DNA of 64,000 bases from Chloroflexota bacterium (GTDB lineage: Bacteria; Chloroflexota; Dehalococcoidia; Lucifugimonadales; UBA3495): positions 50,001 to 114,000 of the forward strand of contig JAPPGG010000034.1 of NCBI GenBank assembly GCA_028875055.1, in the 5' to 3' direction. Under the pieces are notes generated by a model, which worked only from the letters and a program-made list of their open reading frames with translations, did no database searches and had not been told where the DNA came from. Position 1 is the stretch's first letter. Each line of letters begins with the position of its first letter. Positions 25,293-34,194 of the stretch are shown here, piece after piece. The position numbers were made by a program, and so were the translations under genes.

Positions 25293-25640
25293 ATGCAACG
25301 CCGCTTCAGCCTGACTGAACGTAAACGATTCGCCCAAATTCACCAGGAGGGCATCAGCGCAGTCAACAGATTGCTGGTAGTCAGGGCCCTTCCCAACGGA
25401 CTGGACGACAGCCGTTTTGGGTTCGTAGTCAGCAAGCGAATAGGCAATGCAGTAACCAGGAACCTGATCAAACGTAGATTGCGCGAAGCAATCCGAGAGA
25501 ACGAAGTAAAGGGAGGATGGGACGCCGTTTTCATTGCTCGCCGCGGCGCCGCCGAAGCTGAGTTCAGACAGTTGAAGCAAGCCACAAACCAACTGTTGCG
25601 GCGCATCAAGTTAGTCCAGCCCGACCCTTCCTCAACATAG
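25293..25640 (+). CDS. rnpA: Ribonuclease P protein component
   Basis: RnpA binds the RNase P RNA and helps it cut the 5' leader of tRNA precursors. The 115-residue protein has [18 protein letters not shown] at the start, [20 protein letters not shown] in the centre and the signature basic helix [16 protein letters not shown]. Length and order are typical. The ATG at 25293 is 14 bases after the rpmH stop and has no clear ribosome-binding site, so translation may be coupled. Part of rpmH-rnpA-yidD. Confidence 0.97.
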   Translation: MQRRFSLTERKRFAQIHQEGISAVNRLLVVRALPNGLDDSRFGFVVSKRIGNAVTRNLIKRRLREAIRENEVKGGWDAVFIARRGAAEAEFRQLKQATNQLLRRIKLVQPDPSST

Positions 25641-25650
25641 TAGCCAGCCG

Positions 25651-25860
25651 ATGAGAATTCTTGCCCTGGGACTGATACGTTTCTATCAAGCTGCTGTCTC
25701 TCCCTACCTTCCCTCGGTTTGCCGTTTTACCCCTACCTGCTCCAACTATGCCGCTCAGGCAATCGTCCAGCATGGAGTTTTTCGGGGCAGTTTCCTGGGT
25801 CTCAAGCGCATCATCAATTGTCGGCCAGGGGGAGGTAAAGGGTACGACCCCGTACCTTAA
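25651..25860 (+). CDS. yidD: Membrane protein insertion efficiency factor YidD
   Basis: YidD is a small amphipathic membrane-associated protein that helps YidC-dependent insertion. The 69 residues carry the family core [31 protein letters not shown] and the end [20 protein letters not shown], with its three conserved cysteines. The ATG at 25651 is ten bases after the rnpA stop. The order rpmH-rnpA-yidD-yidC-jag is standard, but here a beta-propeller gene separates yidD from yidC. Confidence 0.97.
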   Translation: MRILALGLIRFYQAAVSPYLPSVCRFTPTCSNYAAQAIVQHGVFRGSFLGLKRIINCRPGGGKGYDPVP

Positions 25861-25863
25861 ATA

Positions 25864-27306
25864 ATGTCCTTTTTTTCTGTTTTCCCGTTTCTCCCGTCAG
25901 CCTTGTTTTCCCGTTTTTCGTTCAGCGCAATCGCACATCCTTCCACCAGGAATCGAACGTCCCTCAATGGCTTTGTGGCGGCGGGTTTCCTGGCGGTGGT
26001 TCTCGGAATCGGTGGTCTGGCCTGCACCCCAAACCTGGGCGGCGACAACGTCGGGTGGGCTCCTGTCTCAGTGGCATTCTCCGATGCGCCCGGTGATCCA
26101 ACCAGGGTTTTCGTTGCTTCCCAAATGGATGGTGACCTGGACGACCTGGAAACGGAAACCGGCCAGGACCTGGATGATGACAAGAGACGGGTCAAAATCC
26201 GGGCCATGGAGGATTTCGGGTCCGGCTCTCCCCGCGTACTATGGACCTATCCGCCCTTGGGAAGTGGCGCTGGACTGGAAGGGGTTTTCGGCCCACCCGC
26301 CATCAGCAAGGAACTGGGCCTGGTTTACGTAGGCGCGGTCGATGGAAACCTTTACGCCCTTTCCCTGGAGACCGGCGATGAGGGAGGAGGCTGGAAGCGG
26401 GCGGTCCGAGAAGACCCTTCAATGGACCCCCAGCCCATCATTGGGGCTCCGGTCCTGACCGAGATTGTCAACAGTGAGACGGGACCTTCCACCATGCTGG
26501 TTGTCGTGTCCGAGGACGGCAACCTCTATGCATTTGACGCCGCCTCCGGTACCGAGCTCCCATGGTCGCCCTTCCGCACCGGGGGGAAACTTTGGTCCAC
26601 GCCGGCCATTCAGAACGGAATCGCCTATTTTGGCTCCCACGACCATTCGGTTTATGCAGTTGATTTGAGAAATGGCAGGGAGCTCTGGCGATACGAGACA
26701 GGGGGGGCCGTCGTTGGTAACCCGCTGCTCTTCAGGGGAAATCTGTTCATCGGTTCCTTCGACAAGAAACTCTACGCCCTGGACGCCGACGACGGTGAAC
26801 TGGAATGGGCCTTTGAGAGCGGGAACTGGTTCTGGGCGGGCCCCGTAACTGACGGCGAGACCATATTCGCGCCAGCAATGGACGGGTTTGTCTATGCCCT
26901 GGAACCGGATAATCCGGGTTCGGGAGAAAACAAGGAAGCCATCTGGCGTCACAACATGGAGAGTCCCATTGTTTCCACCCCTGCCCTGGTGCCCCTGGGG
27001 CTGGTCGTAGCCTCGGTGGACGGGAAGATGCGGCTACTGAGCACCAGTCCCTCCAATCTGGTGGACGGAGAAGTCATTAGCAACCTGCCCAATTTGGAGG
27101 AAGGTGGCATAAAGGCGCCGCTCATCGCGGGGGCGCCGGCAAATGCGCCTTTGGGCACGGATGCTCCGGCGCTTTCAGTAATTCAGCGCTACTCGGTTTT
27201 TGCAGGCGGGGACAATGGTATTGTTCGTCGCGTGGCGGTAACGGAGGGCCAGGATAAAGAGTCAATCTGGTGTTTTGACAGCGCCATTCACAGGCAATGC
27301 AATTAG
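25864..27306 (+). CDS. PQQ-like beta-propeller protein, BamB-like, exported
   Basis: A 480-residue protein with an N-terminal hydrophobic stretch (FVAAGFLAVVLGIGGLACTP, about residues 37-56) that may be a lipoprotein signal with Cys at about 55, although the box is not canonical. The rest is a chain of PQQ-type blades: GLVYVGAVDGNLYALSLETG, DGNLYAFDAASGT, VYAVDLRNGRELWRYETGG, LYALDADDGELEWAFESG, DGFVYALEPDN, as in BamB and in quinoprotein dehydrogenases. No PQQ-binding or catalytic residues can be assigned. The true start is uncertain; the ATG at 25864 gives a long n-region and no clear ribosome-binding site. Lying between yidD and yidC, it may work with membrane insertion or envelope assembly, which is inference. 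Confidence 0.85.
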   Translation: MSFFSVFPFLPSALFSRFSFSAIAHPSTRNRTSLNGFVAAGFLAVVLGIGGLACTPNLGGDNVGWAPVSVAFSDAPGDPTRVFVASQMDGDLDDLETETGQDLDDDKRRVKIRAMEDFGSGSPRVLWTYPPLGSGAGLEGVFGPPAISKELGLVYVGAVDGNLYALSLETGDEGGGWKRAVREDPSMDPQPIIGAPVLTEIVNSETGPSTMLVVVSEDGNLYAFDAASGTELPWSPFRTGGKLWSTPAIQNGIAYFGSHDHSVYAVDLRNGRELWRYETGGAVVGNPLLFRGNLFIGSFDKKLYALDADDGELEWAFESGNWFWAGPVTDGETIFAPAMDGFVYALEPDNPGSGENKEAIWRHNMESPIVSTPALVPLGLVVASVDGKMRLLSTSPSNLVDGEVISNLPNLEEGGIKAPLIAGAPANAPLGTDAPALSVIQRYSVFAGGDNGIVRRVAVTEGQDKESIWCFDSAIHRQCN

Positions 27307-27362
27307 ATGGGCATTAGGCTTGGAATCAGTTCCCCACCGGTCCTGGACGTCTAGGAGTCCTT

Positions 27363-28286
27363 TTGGAATTCTTCTTTCTCCTTTGGAACGAAATAATCAT
27401 ACGCCCCATGCTCAACACCTTGATGGTGTTGTACGTGCTGTGTTTCAACAACATGGGGCTGGCAATCATAGCTTTCACAGTCTTGGTGAGGCTGGTTACC
27501 CTGCCGTTGACCCTGAAGCAAATTCGCCAGATGCGGCGAATGAGCGAACTGCAGCCCCGCATGCGGGAAATCCAGGAACGTTACAGCGGCGACCGGGCCA
27601 GGGTCTCCCAGGAAACGATGCGGCTGTACCGGGAGTCCGGTGTCAGCCCCATCGGCTGCCTGGGACCCCTGATAGTGCAGTTGCCGATACTCATCGGCCT
27701 GTTCCGGGTCTTGATTCAGACCCTGTTCACGAAGCCGGAAGACCTGGTGGGGTTATCCCAGAAACTCTATCCCTGGATAACCTTCGTCCCCATACATTCC
27801 GCCGCTCCCTTGAGCGATACTTTCCTTTGGCTGAAGCTGGGAGAACCGGACCCTTCTCCCGTAGTGCTGCCCATATTGGTGGCCGCGTCCACCTGGGTGC
27901 AGCAGAAAATGACAATGACCCCCTCCCCGGATCCCCGACAGCAATCCAGTCAGACCATGATGCTCTGGATGATTCCCATATTCCTGGGATTTTTCTCACT
28001 TCAGTTGCCCAGCGGTCTTCCGCTTTACTGGATTGTTTCCAATATAATTGGCGTAGGCATCCAGTACTTTATAACCGGTTGGGGGCCGTTGTTCCCACTG
28101 ATTCCCAGGTCGGCTCCGGCGCCAAGCAGGCCGGCCCAGTCCGCCGACTCAAACTCGGCGACCGAGGAGATAGAAGACGATGGACTCCGTAGAACGAACC
28201 GCCAGAACCGTAGAAGAAGCAGAAGAACTGGCGCTGAAGGAACTAGGCGTAGACCGCAACGAGGTAGAGGTAGAAATACTAAGTAG
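27363..28286 (+). CDS. yidC: Membrane protein insertase YidC
   Basis: YidC/Oxa1 inserts proteins into the cytoplasmic membrane. This 307-residue form lacks the large periplasmic domain of Gram-negative YidC. Five hydrophobic segments are seen. After the first (LNTLMVLYVLCFNNMGLAII) comes VLVRLVTLPLTLKQIRQMRR, whose Arg lies in the hydrophilic groove; GCLGPLIVQLPILIGLFRVL and PSGLPLYWIVSNIIGVGIQY follow. A very basic C-terminal tail (about 50 residues, ending GTRRRPQRGRGRNTK) likely contacts the ribosome. The tail is encoded in the 107 bases that overlap jag in another frame. The TTG at 27363 has AGGAG five bases upstream. Confidence 0.95.
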   Translation: MEFFFLLWNEIIIRPMLNTLMVLYVLCFNNMGLAIIAFTVLVRLVTLPLTLKQIRQMRRMSELQPRMREIQERYSGDRARVSQETMRLYRESGVSPIGCLGPLIVQLPILIGLFRVLIQTLFTKPEDLVGLSQKLYPWITFVPIHSAAPLSDTFLWLKLGEPDPSPVVLPILVAASTWVQQKMTMTPSPDPRQQSSQTMMLWMIPIFLGFFSLQLPSGLPLYWIVSNIIGVGIQYFITGWGPLFPLIPRSAPAPSRPAQSADSNSATEEIEDDGLRRTNRQNRRRSRRTGAEGTRRRPQRGRGRNTK

Positions 28287-28932
28287 GGGGAAGGCCGGTT
28301 TCCTTGGCATCGGCGCAGAGGTAGCCAGGGTGCGCGTGACCAGGCTCGGCGCAGTAAGGTCAACTGCGGCCCCTTCCACCCCCTCGGCAGACTCCGCAAC
28401 CGTGGAAGCCGACGATACCGGAACCCCAGAAGCCTCGCCGGCAACCCCACCGGTTTCCAGCGCAGGGGAGGGTACCGTAGCGGGGCTGGCGATTGTCGCC
28501 TTGAACAACATTCTGTCTACTTCTGGCGTGAACGTGGTCTGCACCATACGCACGGCTGACGACCCTGAAGTCGGCGGACCGGTAATCGACATTAGCGGGG
28601 AAGACTCGGGCCTATTGATTGGCCGCCGCGGCCAGACGCTGCAGTCGCTTCAGTTCATAGTAAACCTGATTGTTCGGAGGGAATTCGGCGAAAGTGTCCG
28701 CGTGGTGCTGGACGTGGAGAGCTATCGTCAGCGCCGGGAAGCATCCCTGCGGGACATGGCCAACAAGGTCGCGGAAAGGGTCCTGCAAACGGGGCGAAGC
28801 ATTACCCTTGAGCCTATGTCGGCGGCGGACCGAAGAATTGTCCACATTTCCCTGGCCGACCGCGAAGACATCAGCACCGAAAGCGTGGGGTTCGGAGAGG
28901 ACAGAAAAGTCACCATCATCCCCAAGCGATAG
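28180..28932 (+). CDS. khpB: RNA-binding protein Jag/KhpB
   Basis: A 250-residue protein with Jag_N (residues 1-50: TVEEAEELALKELGVDRNEV, SRGKAGFLGIGAE), a Ser/Ala/Pro-rich linker (about 55-105), a KH domain with the GxxG-type loop GLLIGRRGQTLQSLQFIVN near 148, and a C-terminal R3H domain (SYRQRREASLRDMANKVAER, MSAADRRIVH). KhpB binds many RNAs with KhpA and affects cell elongation and division in Gram-positive bacteria. The gene overlaps the end of yidC by 107 bases, so expression of the two must be tightly linked. Confidence 0.95.
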   Translation: MDSVERTARTVEEAEELALKELGVDRNEVEVEILSRGKAGFLGIGAEVARVRVTRLGAVRSTAAPSTPSADSATVEADDTGTPEASPATPPVSSAGEGTVAGLAIVALNNILSTSGVNVVCTIRTADDPEVGGPVIDISGEDSGLLIGRRGQTLQSLQFIVNLIVRREFGESVRVVLDVESYRQRREASLRDMANKVAERVLQTGRSITLEPMSAADRRIVHISLADREDISTESVGFGEDRKVTIIPKR

Positions 28933-29098
28933 GCCAACCTGCTCATCGGACGAGCATGACCCCTCAGAAGAAAAGACCGGAAGGGTGTGTCATTTCTTGA
29001 CTGGACCGGCTCTAACGCGCGATAGGCCCCGTACGCGGGCTACGGGAGAATACCCGGCCGGAATACGAGAGGCCGCCATTCCAGTCACTCCATTTTCG

Positions 29099-29128
29099 TT
29101 GACCGATACCGTAGAGGGAACGTAAAAT
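29099..29128 (+). promoter_or_regulatory. Promoter of the purFMH operon
   Basis: TTGACC at 29099-29104, 18-base gap, TAAAAT at 29123-29128. Seven bases beyond the -10 box is 29135, the first base of the purF GTG codon, which suggests a leaderless mRNA. Confidence 0.65.
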
Positions 29129-29134
29129 AGGCCC

Positions 29135-30577
29135 GTGGATATAGAGGGAGCGTACCACAAGCCCCAGTTCCCCTTCGACCACCCTCGCGAAGAGTGTGGG
29201 GTGGTTGCCGCATACATTCCGAACGCAGAGGCCAGCAGGGTTGCATTTTTCGGCCTTTTCGCTCTTCAGCACCGTGGCCAGGAAAGCGCGGGGATCGCCG
29301 CCTCCGACGGCCACACGCTGAACGTCCACACCGACATGGGTCTCGTTACCCAGATATTCAGGGAACGAGACTTTCTCCCACTGTCCGGCGAATTCGCGAT
29401 AGGGCACACCCGCTATTCAACCACCGGCACCAGCCAGCTTTGCAACGCCCAGCCCCTGGTCGTCCACGGCATGGCCGGAAAACTGGCCCTCGCCCACAAC
29501 GGGAACATAATCAACGCCTCACAGTTGAAGGGTCAGCTGCAGAAGCAGTGGGACTGCGCGTTCAAGACCACAACCGACTCCGAAGTAATCGCTTACCTGA
29601 TGGTCAATGCGCCCGGCAATTGCTGGGAGGACCGGGTGTTTCACTGCATGAGGACCCTGGACGGCGCTTTTTCCCTCGTAGCGATGACTGAGGACACGGT
29701 CATCGCCGCCCGGGACCCTCTGGGAATTCGTCCCCTGTGCCTGGGACGGCTGGGCGAGGGTTGGATTGTGGCTTCAGAAACCTGCGCCCTGGACCACCTG
29801 GGGGCCGAGTTTCTGCGTGACGTTCAGCCGGGCGAGGTTATTGTCATCGACCGGCAGGGCATGAGGTCTGCGGTGCGCCAGGAGCCGGAACGCGCCAGGG
29901 CAATGTGCATATTCGAGCACATTTATTTCGCCAGGCCCGACAGCGTGCTGGACGGCACCCTGGTTTACACGGCCAGGCAGAGAATGGGCGCGCAACTGGC
30001 CAGAGAGCATCCCGTGGATGCTGACCTCGTTATTGGCATTCCCGATTCCTCGACCGCTGCGGCAGTAGGCTACGCCAGGGAATCCGGGATTCCTTACAGC
30101 GATGGCCTGATCAAGAACCGCTACGTCGGGCGCACCTTCATCGAACCGGAACAGCGACTCAGAGACCTGGGCGTGCGTCAGAAATTCAATCCGCTGCCGG
30201 AAGTAATTCGCGGTCAACGCCTGGTGGTGGTGGATGACAGCATTGTACGAGGGACCACCACACCCCATGTCATCAAGGTGCTCAAGAGAGCCGGCGCAAA
30301 GGAGATTCACATTCGCGTTTGCGCCCCGCCCATCAAGTTCCCCTGCTATATGGGTGTCGACATGGCCGACCAGGATGAACTGATTGCGGCCAATAAGACC
30401 GTGGAAGAAATCCGCGAAATGGCTGGCGCCGACTCCCTTGGATACCTCAGCATAGAGGGCTTGCTCAAGGTCTCCAACGGCGAGCAGGACGGCTTCTGCG
30501 ACGCATGCTTCACCGGCAACTACCCGGTACCCGTGCAGTTGCAGCTGGGCAAGCTGGTGCTGGAATCCGACAACTGA
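29135..30577 (+). CDS. purF: Amidophosphoribosyltransferase
   Basis: PurF catalyses the first committed step of purine synthesis, making phosphoribosylamine from PRPP and glutamine. The 480-residue precursor has a 20-residue propeptide, then the Ntn nucleophile Cys in REECGVVAAYIP, QHRGQESAGIA and RYSTTGTSQLCN for the glutaminase half, and the PRPP motif RLVVVDDSIVRGTT near residue 360. The C-terminus has DGFCDACFTGNYP, the Cys residues typical of the Fe-S-type (Bacillus-like) enzymes. The GTG at 29135 gives the usual short propeptide but has no ribosome-binding site, fitting a leaderless start. Confidence 0.97.
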   Translation: MDIEGAYHKPQFPFDHPREECGVVAAYIPNAEASRVAFFGLFALQHRGQESAGIAASDGHTLNVHTDMGLVTQIFRERDFLPLSGEFAIGHTRYSTTGTSQLCNAQPLVVHGMAGKLALAHNGNIINASQLKGQLQKQWDCAFKTTTDSEVIAYLMVNAPGNCWEDRVFHCMRTLDGAFSLVAMTEDTVIAARDPLGIRPLCLGRLGEGWIVASETCALDHLGAEFLRDVQPGEVIVIDRQGMRSAVRQEPERARAMCIFEHIYFARPDSVLDGTLVYTARQRMGAQLAREHPVDADLVIGIPDSSTAAAVGYARESGIPYSDGLIKNRYVGRTFIEPEQRLRDLGVRQKFNPLPEVIRGQRLVVVDDSIVRGTTTPHVIKVLKRAGAKEIHIRVCAPPIKFPCYMGVDMADQDELIAANKTVEEIREMAGADSLGYLSIEGLLKVSNGEQDGFCDACFTGNYPVPVQLQLGKLVLESDN

Positions 30578-30667
30578 CCTCTCACAAACCACCGATTCGC
30601 CGCCATGACACCTTCGCCAATCGTTCCGCCTAGCCTCCAACGCCTCGCCATTATGGAGAATTGACCA

Positions 30668-31687
30668 TTGACCGGTGAAACCTACCACGCATCCGGGGTG
30701 CAGCTGGATGCCATGGAAGACCTCAAAGACCGGATAAAGGCCTTTGCCTCCATGACTCATGGCCCCGAAGTCCTAGCATCCGGCGGAGGCTTTGCGGGCC
30801 TCTTCGAGCTTTCCGGCTACAAGTCGCCCGTACTGGTAGCCAGCGCCGACGGGGTCGGGACCAAACTGAAGATAGCCGCCCAGTTAGGACACTTTGAATC
30901 CATTGGACAGGACCTGGTAACGCTCAACGTTAACGACATCCTGACCAAGGGAGCGAAACCCCTTTTCTTCCTTGACTATGTATCTTTCAGCGAACTGGAC
31001 CAGCACAGAATGGAAACTCTGCTGCGGGGCATTACCTGGGGCTGCCGGGAAGCAGGCTGCGCCCTGATAGGTGGAGAGACGGCCCAGATGCCCGGTCTTT
31101 ACTCCGGTGATGACTTCGACCTGGCAGGCTTTGTGGTGGGAGTGGCGGAAAAGGAAGGCCTGCTGGACAGCCAGGCGACAACCCCGGGCGACTCAGTGGT
31201 GGGCATACCTTCCAGCGGACTGCACACCAACGGCTTTTCCCTGGTTCGCCGCGTTTTTGACTCCGACGCCGATCCGTCCGTGTTGTACCGGCAGTTCGAC
31301 AATCTTAACCACCGGCTGGGGGAGGAGCTGCTGGCCCGCCACCGCTGCTATTTTCCCCAATTGCAGCCGGCCATGCCGTACTTGAAGGGACTGGCCCACA
31401 TAACCGGAGGAGGCCTGCCCGGAAAGGTTCCGGGAATCCTTCCAGACAATGTTGCGGCCGTTTTCAGAGTGGGTTCGTGGAATGTACTTCCGATCTTTTC
31501 CGTGATTCAAAAAGAAGGTCAAATTTCCGACGAGGAAATGTTCCGTGTCTTTAACATGGGGCTGGGCATGGTCGCCGTATGCCAGGGAGACCATGTGGAA
31601 AAAATCAGGGAAGCCGCTCCGGACGCCGTCGTGGTTGGTGAAATAGTCCATCGAACCGGCGACGACCAGGTGATTCTGGCCAGCTAA
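30668..31687 (+). CDS. purM: Phosphoribosylformylglycinamidine cyclo-ligase
   Basis: PurM closes the imidazole ring to make AIR from FGAM and ATP. The 339 residues have the family's order: SGGGFAGLFELSGYKSPVLV near 37, ASADGVGTKLKIAAQLGHF near 58, NVNDILTKGAKPLFFLDYV near 85, and CALIGGETAQMPGLY near 128. The C-terminal GLAHITGGGLPGKVPGILP and FNMGLGMVAV are also typical. The TTG at 30668 has GGAG nine bases upstream. It follows purF after 90 bases and precedes purH by 72, and the three probably form one transcript. Confidence 0.97.
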   Translation: MTGETYHASGVQLDAMEDLKDRIKAFASMTHGPEVLASGGGFAGLFELSGYKSPVLVASADGVGTKLKIAAQLGHFESIGQDLVTLNVNDILTKGAKPLFFLDYVSFSELDQHRMETLLRGITWGCREAGCALIGGETAQMPGLYSGDDFDLAGFVVGVAEKEGLLDSQATTPGDSVVGIPSSGLHTNGFSLVRRVFDSDADPSVLYRQFDNLNHRLGEELLARHRCYFPQLQPAMPYLKGLAHITGGGLPGKVPGILPDNVAAVFRVGSWNVLPIFSVIQKEGQISDEEMFRVFNMGLGMVAVCQGDHVEKIREAAPDAVVVGEIVHRTGDDQVILAS

Positions 31688-31759
31688 TGGACTGGCCTGT
31701 CCCCGATTTTGGCGCTGGCAGGTCGCGAAAATTACAGGAGCTAAGCGAGGGCAAATCCT

Positions 31760-33298
31760 TTGAGAGCATTACTTAGTGTATTCGACAAGACCGGGATAGT
31801 CGCATTTGGGCAGCAATTGGTGGACGCCGGGTATGAACTGGTCAGCACGGGTGGCACCCACCGGACCCTGGCCGAAGAGGGGGGACTGCCGGTGCGTCAG
31901 GTTTCCGAAGTAACCGGCTCTCCGGAAATCCTGGATGGCCGCGTCAAGACCCTTCACCCCGTGGTCCATGGCGGAATCCTTGCCCGACGGGACCTACCAG
32001 CTCACATGGAGGAGCTTGAAACCCACGGAATTGGCGCCATAGACCTGATAGTGGGAAATCTCTATCCATTCGCAGCAACCATAAGCGATCCTGATGTAAC
32101 GCTGGACGATGCGTTAGAAAACATCGACATTGGCGGCCCAACCATGCTGAGAGCCGCAGCCAAGAACTTCCCATCGGTGGCAGTGGTAGTGGACCCGGAG
32201 GACTACGGATGGGTGGCGGAACGCCTTTCCGGGGAAGGCCTGTCCAACCTGGAACGCCGGAGCCTGGCGGCCAAGGCTTTCCAGCATGTTGCCGAGTATG
32301 ACGCCACCGTAGCCGGATACCTGACGGAGCAAAAGGATGAAACCCCGCTCCCGGAAAAGCTGAACCTGACCTTCGACCAGATTACAACGCTTCGGTACGG
32401 AGAGAACCCTCACCAGCAGGGTGGGCTTTACGTGCCAGCTGGCGCCAACGGGGGAGGCATAGCTTCGGCCCGCCAGTTGCACGGCAGGGAGCTGTCCTAC
32501 AACAACCTGATGGATGCCGACGCCGCGTGGCAGACCGCCAGTGATTTTGCGGAACCCACGGTGGCAGTCATCAAGCATGCCAACCCCTGCGGACTTTCCA
32601 GCCACGACGTGCTGGCCCAGGCCTATCTCCAGGCCTACGAGGGGGACACGGTCTCCGCATTTGGCGGCATTGTGGGCTTCAATCGTACCGTCACGCCAGA
32701 GGCTGCGGAGGCGATGAATCCCGTATTCTATGAAGTCGTCGTGGCTCCGGGATATGAGCCCGAAGCCCTCGAGATTCTTCAGAAGAAACGAAACCTGCGA
32801 GTGCTGGAGGTGGATGCTGGGGGGTCCGAGCTGGGCGGCATCAACCTGGATATCCGTCCCATCAGTGGCGGCGTTTTAATCCAGACTCCCGATTCCATTT
32901 CGGAAAGCGCGGCCGACTGGAGCACGGCCACCGAGCGTACTCCTACCGAGGCTGAGATGGACGATCTGGCCTTCGCCTGGGTCGCCTGCAAGCACATCAA
33001 GTCCAATGCCATAGTTTTCGCCAGGAACCGGACCCTGGTCGGCATGGGAGCGGGTCAGCCCAATCGGGTGGTCAGCGTTCATCTGTCCCAGAGGATTGCC
33101 GGCGAGAAGGCTAATGGGTGCGTACTGGCCTCGGACGCCTTTTTCCCCTTCCCCGACAACATTGAACTGGCTGCCGAGGCAGGCATAACCGCCATAATCC
33201 AGCCGGGAGGTTCGATTCGAGACGAAGAGGTCATTGCCGCCGCCAACAACCATGGCATCGCGATGGTCTTCACCGGCGTTCGCCACTTCCGACACTGA
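31760..33298 (+). CDS. purH: Bifunctional AICAR formyltransferase/IMP cyclohydrolase
   Basis: PurH performs the last two steps to IMP. The 512 residues contain the cyclohydrolase (1-200: ALLSVFDKTGIVAFGQQLVD, ELVSTGGTHRTLAEEG, GRVKTLHPVVHGGILARR, NIDIGGPTMLRAAAKN) and the formyltransferase (RYGENPHQQGGLYV near 213, VAVIKHANPCGLS near 268 with the Lys-His pair, ELAAEAGITAIIQPGGSIRD near the end). The TTG at 31760 gives the expected N-terminus, with GAGGG about eight bases upstream. The 10-formyl-THF it needs could be supplied by the Fhs encoded at 61 kb. Confidence 0.97.
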   Translation: MRALLSVFDKTGIVAFGQQLVDAGYELVSTGGTHRTLAEEGGLPVRQVSEVTGSPEILDGRVKTLHPVVHGGILARRDLPAHMEELETHGIGAIDLIVGNLYPFAATISDPDVTLDDALENIDIGGPTMLRAAAKNFPSVAVVVDPEDYGWVAERLSGEGLSNLERRSLAAKAFQHVAEYDATVAGYLTEQKDETPLPEKLNLTFDQITTLRYGENPHQQGGLYVPAGANGGGIASARQLHGRELSYNNLMDADAAWQTASDFAEPTVAVIKHANPCGLSSHDVLAQAYLQAYEGDTVSAFGGIVGFNRTVTPEAAEAMNPVFYEVVVAPGYEPEALEILQKKRNLRVLEVDAGGSELGGINLDIRPISGGVLIQTPDSISESAADWSTATERTPTEAEMDDLAFAWVACKHIKSNAIVFARNRTLVGMGAGQPNRVVSVHLSQRIAGEKANGCVLASDAFFPFPDNIELAAEAGITAIIQPGGSIRDEEVIAAANNHGIAMVFTGVRHFRH

Positions 33299-33383
33299 TG
33301 CCTGCGGTCCCCACATTCTCCGGCGAGGCGGTGACAGCGCCCCGGGACAGCGGTGGAAACTCCCCTTACTGGAGGCCATTCTG

Positions 33384-34106
33384 ATGTCTTCCTCCGTGGA
33401 TGTGGTGGTGCCGGTTTACAACGAGGAAGCGGCCCTGCCGGAAAGCATAGACCGCCTTACTGCCTTCCTGGCCGACAACATCCCAAACCTCTGGCATGTC
33501 ATCATTGCCGACAATGCTTCAATTGACGGCACCCGGGAAGTTTCGGAAGCGCTCTCTCGCAAATACGAAAGGGTCAGCTACTTTTCCTTGCCCCAGAAGG
33601 GCCGGGGCCGAGCCCTCAAGGCGGCCTGGCTGAACAGCAACGCCGAAATAGTCAGCTACATGGACGTTGACCTGTCCACGGATTTGGTCCACTTTCCCCA
33701 ACTTATAGGCGCCTTGGAGTCGGGTTTCCATGTGGCGACGGGGAGCCGCCTCAGTCGCGACTCACAGGTCACCCGCTCCTTGAAACGGGAGTTCATTTCC
33801 CGGAGCTACAACCTTTTGATCAAGTCCATGTTTTTCACGGACTTTCCTGACGCTCAGTGCGGATTCAAGGCCCTCACCAGGCAGACCGCCAGGGCCATTA
33901 TCCCTTACATTGAGAACAATAACTGGTTCTTCGACACGGAACTGCTGATTATCGCCGCCAAACGAGGCTACCGCATTAAGTCCATTCCCGTGAAATGGGA
34001 CGATGACCCCACCAGCACCGTCAACATCACGAACACCGCGGTGGAAGACATCAAGGGATTGCTGCGCCTGCGATTAGGGGGCGTTCCCCGAATACCGGGC
34101 CCCTGA
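33384..34106 (+). CDS. Family 2 glycosyltransferase, dolichol-phosphate sugar synthase-like
   Basis: A 240-residue GT-A fold glycosyltransferase: VDVVVPVYNEEAALPESIDR at the start, IIADNASIDGTREV near 43, GRGRALKAAWLNSNAEIVSY near 72, the metal-binding MDVDLSTDL near 93, and GFKALTRQTARAIIP near 152. It resembles enzymes that transfer glucose or mannose to a polyprenyl phosphate. No C-terminal membrane helix is present, so it is probably a soluble or peripheral enzyme acting at the membrane face. The ATG at 33384 has GGAGG eight bases upstream; earlier in-frame starts overlap purH. It follows purH closely but is unlikely to be functionally linked. Confidence 0.9.
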   Translation: MSSSVDVVVPVYNEEAALPESIDRLTAFLADNIPNLWHVIIADNASIDGTREVSEALSRKYERVSYFSLPQKGRGRALKAAWLNSNAEIVSYMDVDLSTDLVHFPQLIGALESGFHVATGSRLSRDSQVTRSLKREFISRSYNLLIKSMFFTDFPDAQCGFKALTRQTARAIIPYIENNNWFFDTELLIIAAKRGYRIKSIPVKWDDDPTSTVNITNTAVEDIKGLLRLRLGGVPRIPGP

Positions 34107-34194
34107 TATCCCTGCCGCTGAAGCGGGTTGGTCCCGACCGGCTCATTTCACTCACTGGGCTGAAAGTATCGAGTGATTCTCAAGGAGAACAAAC

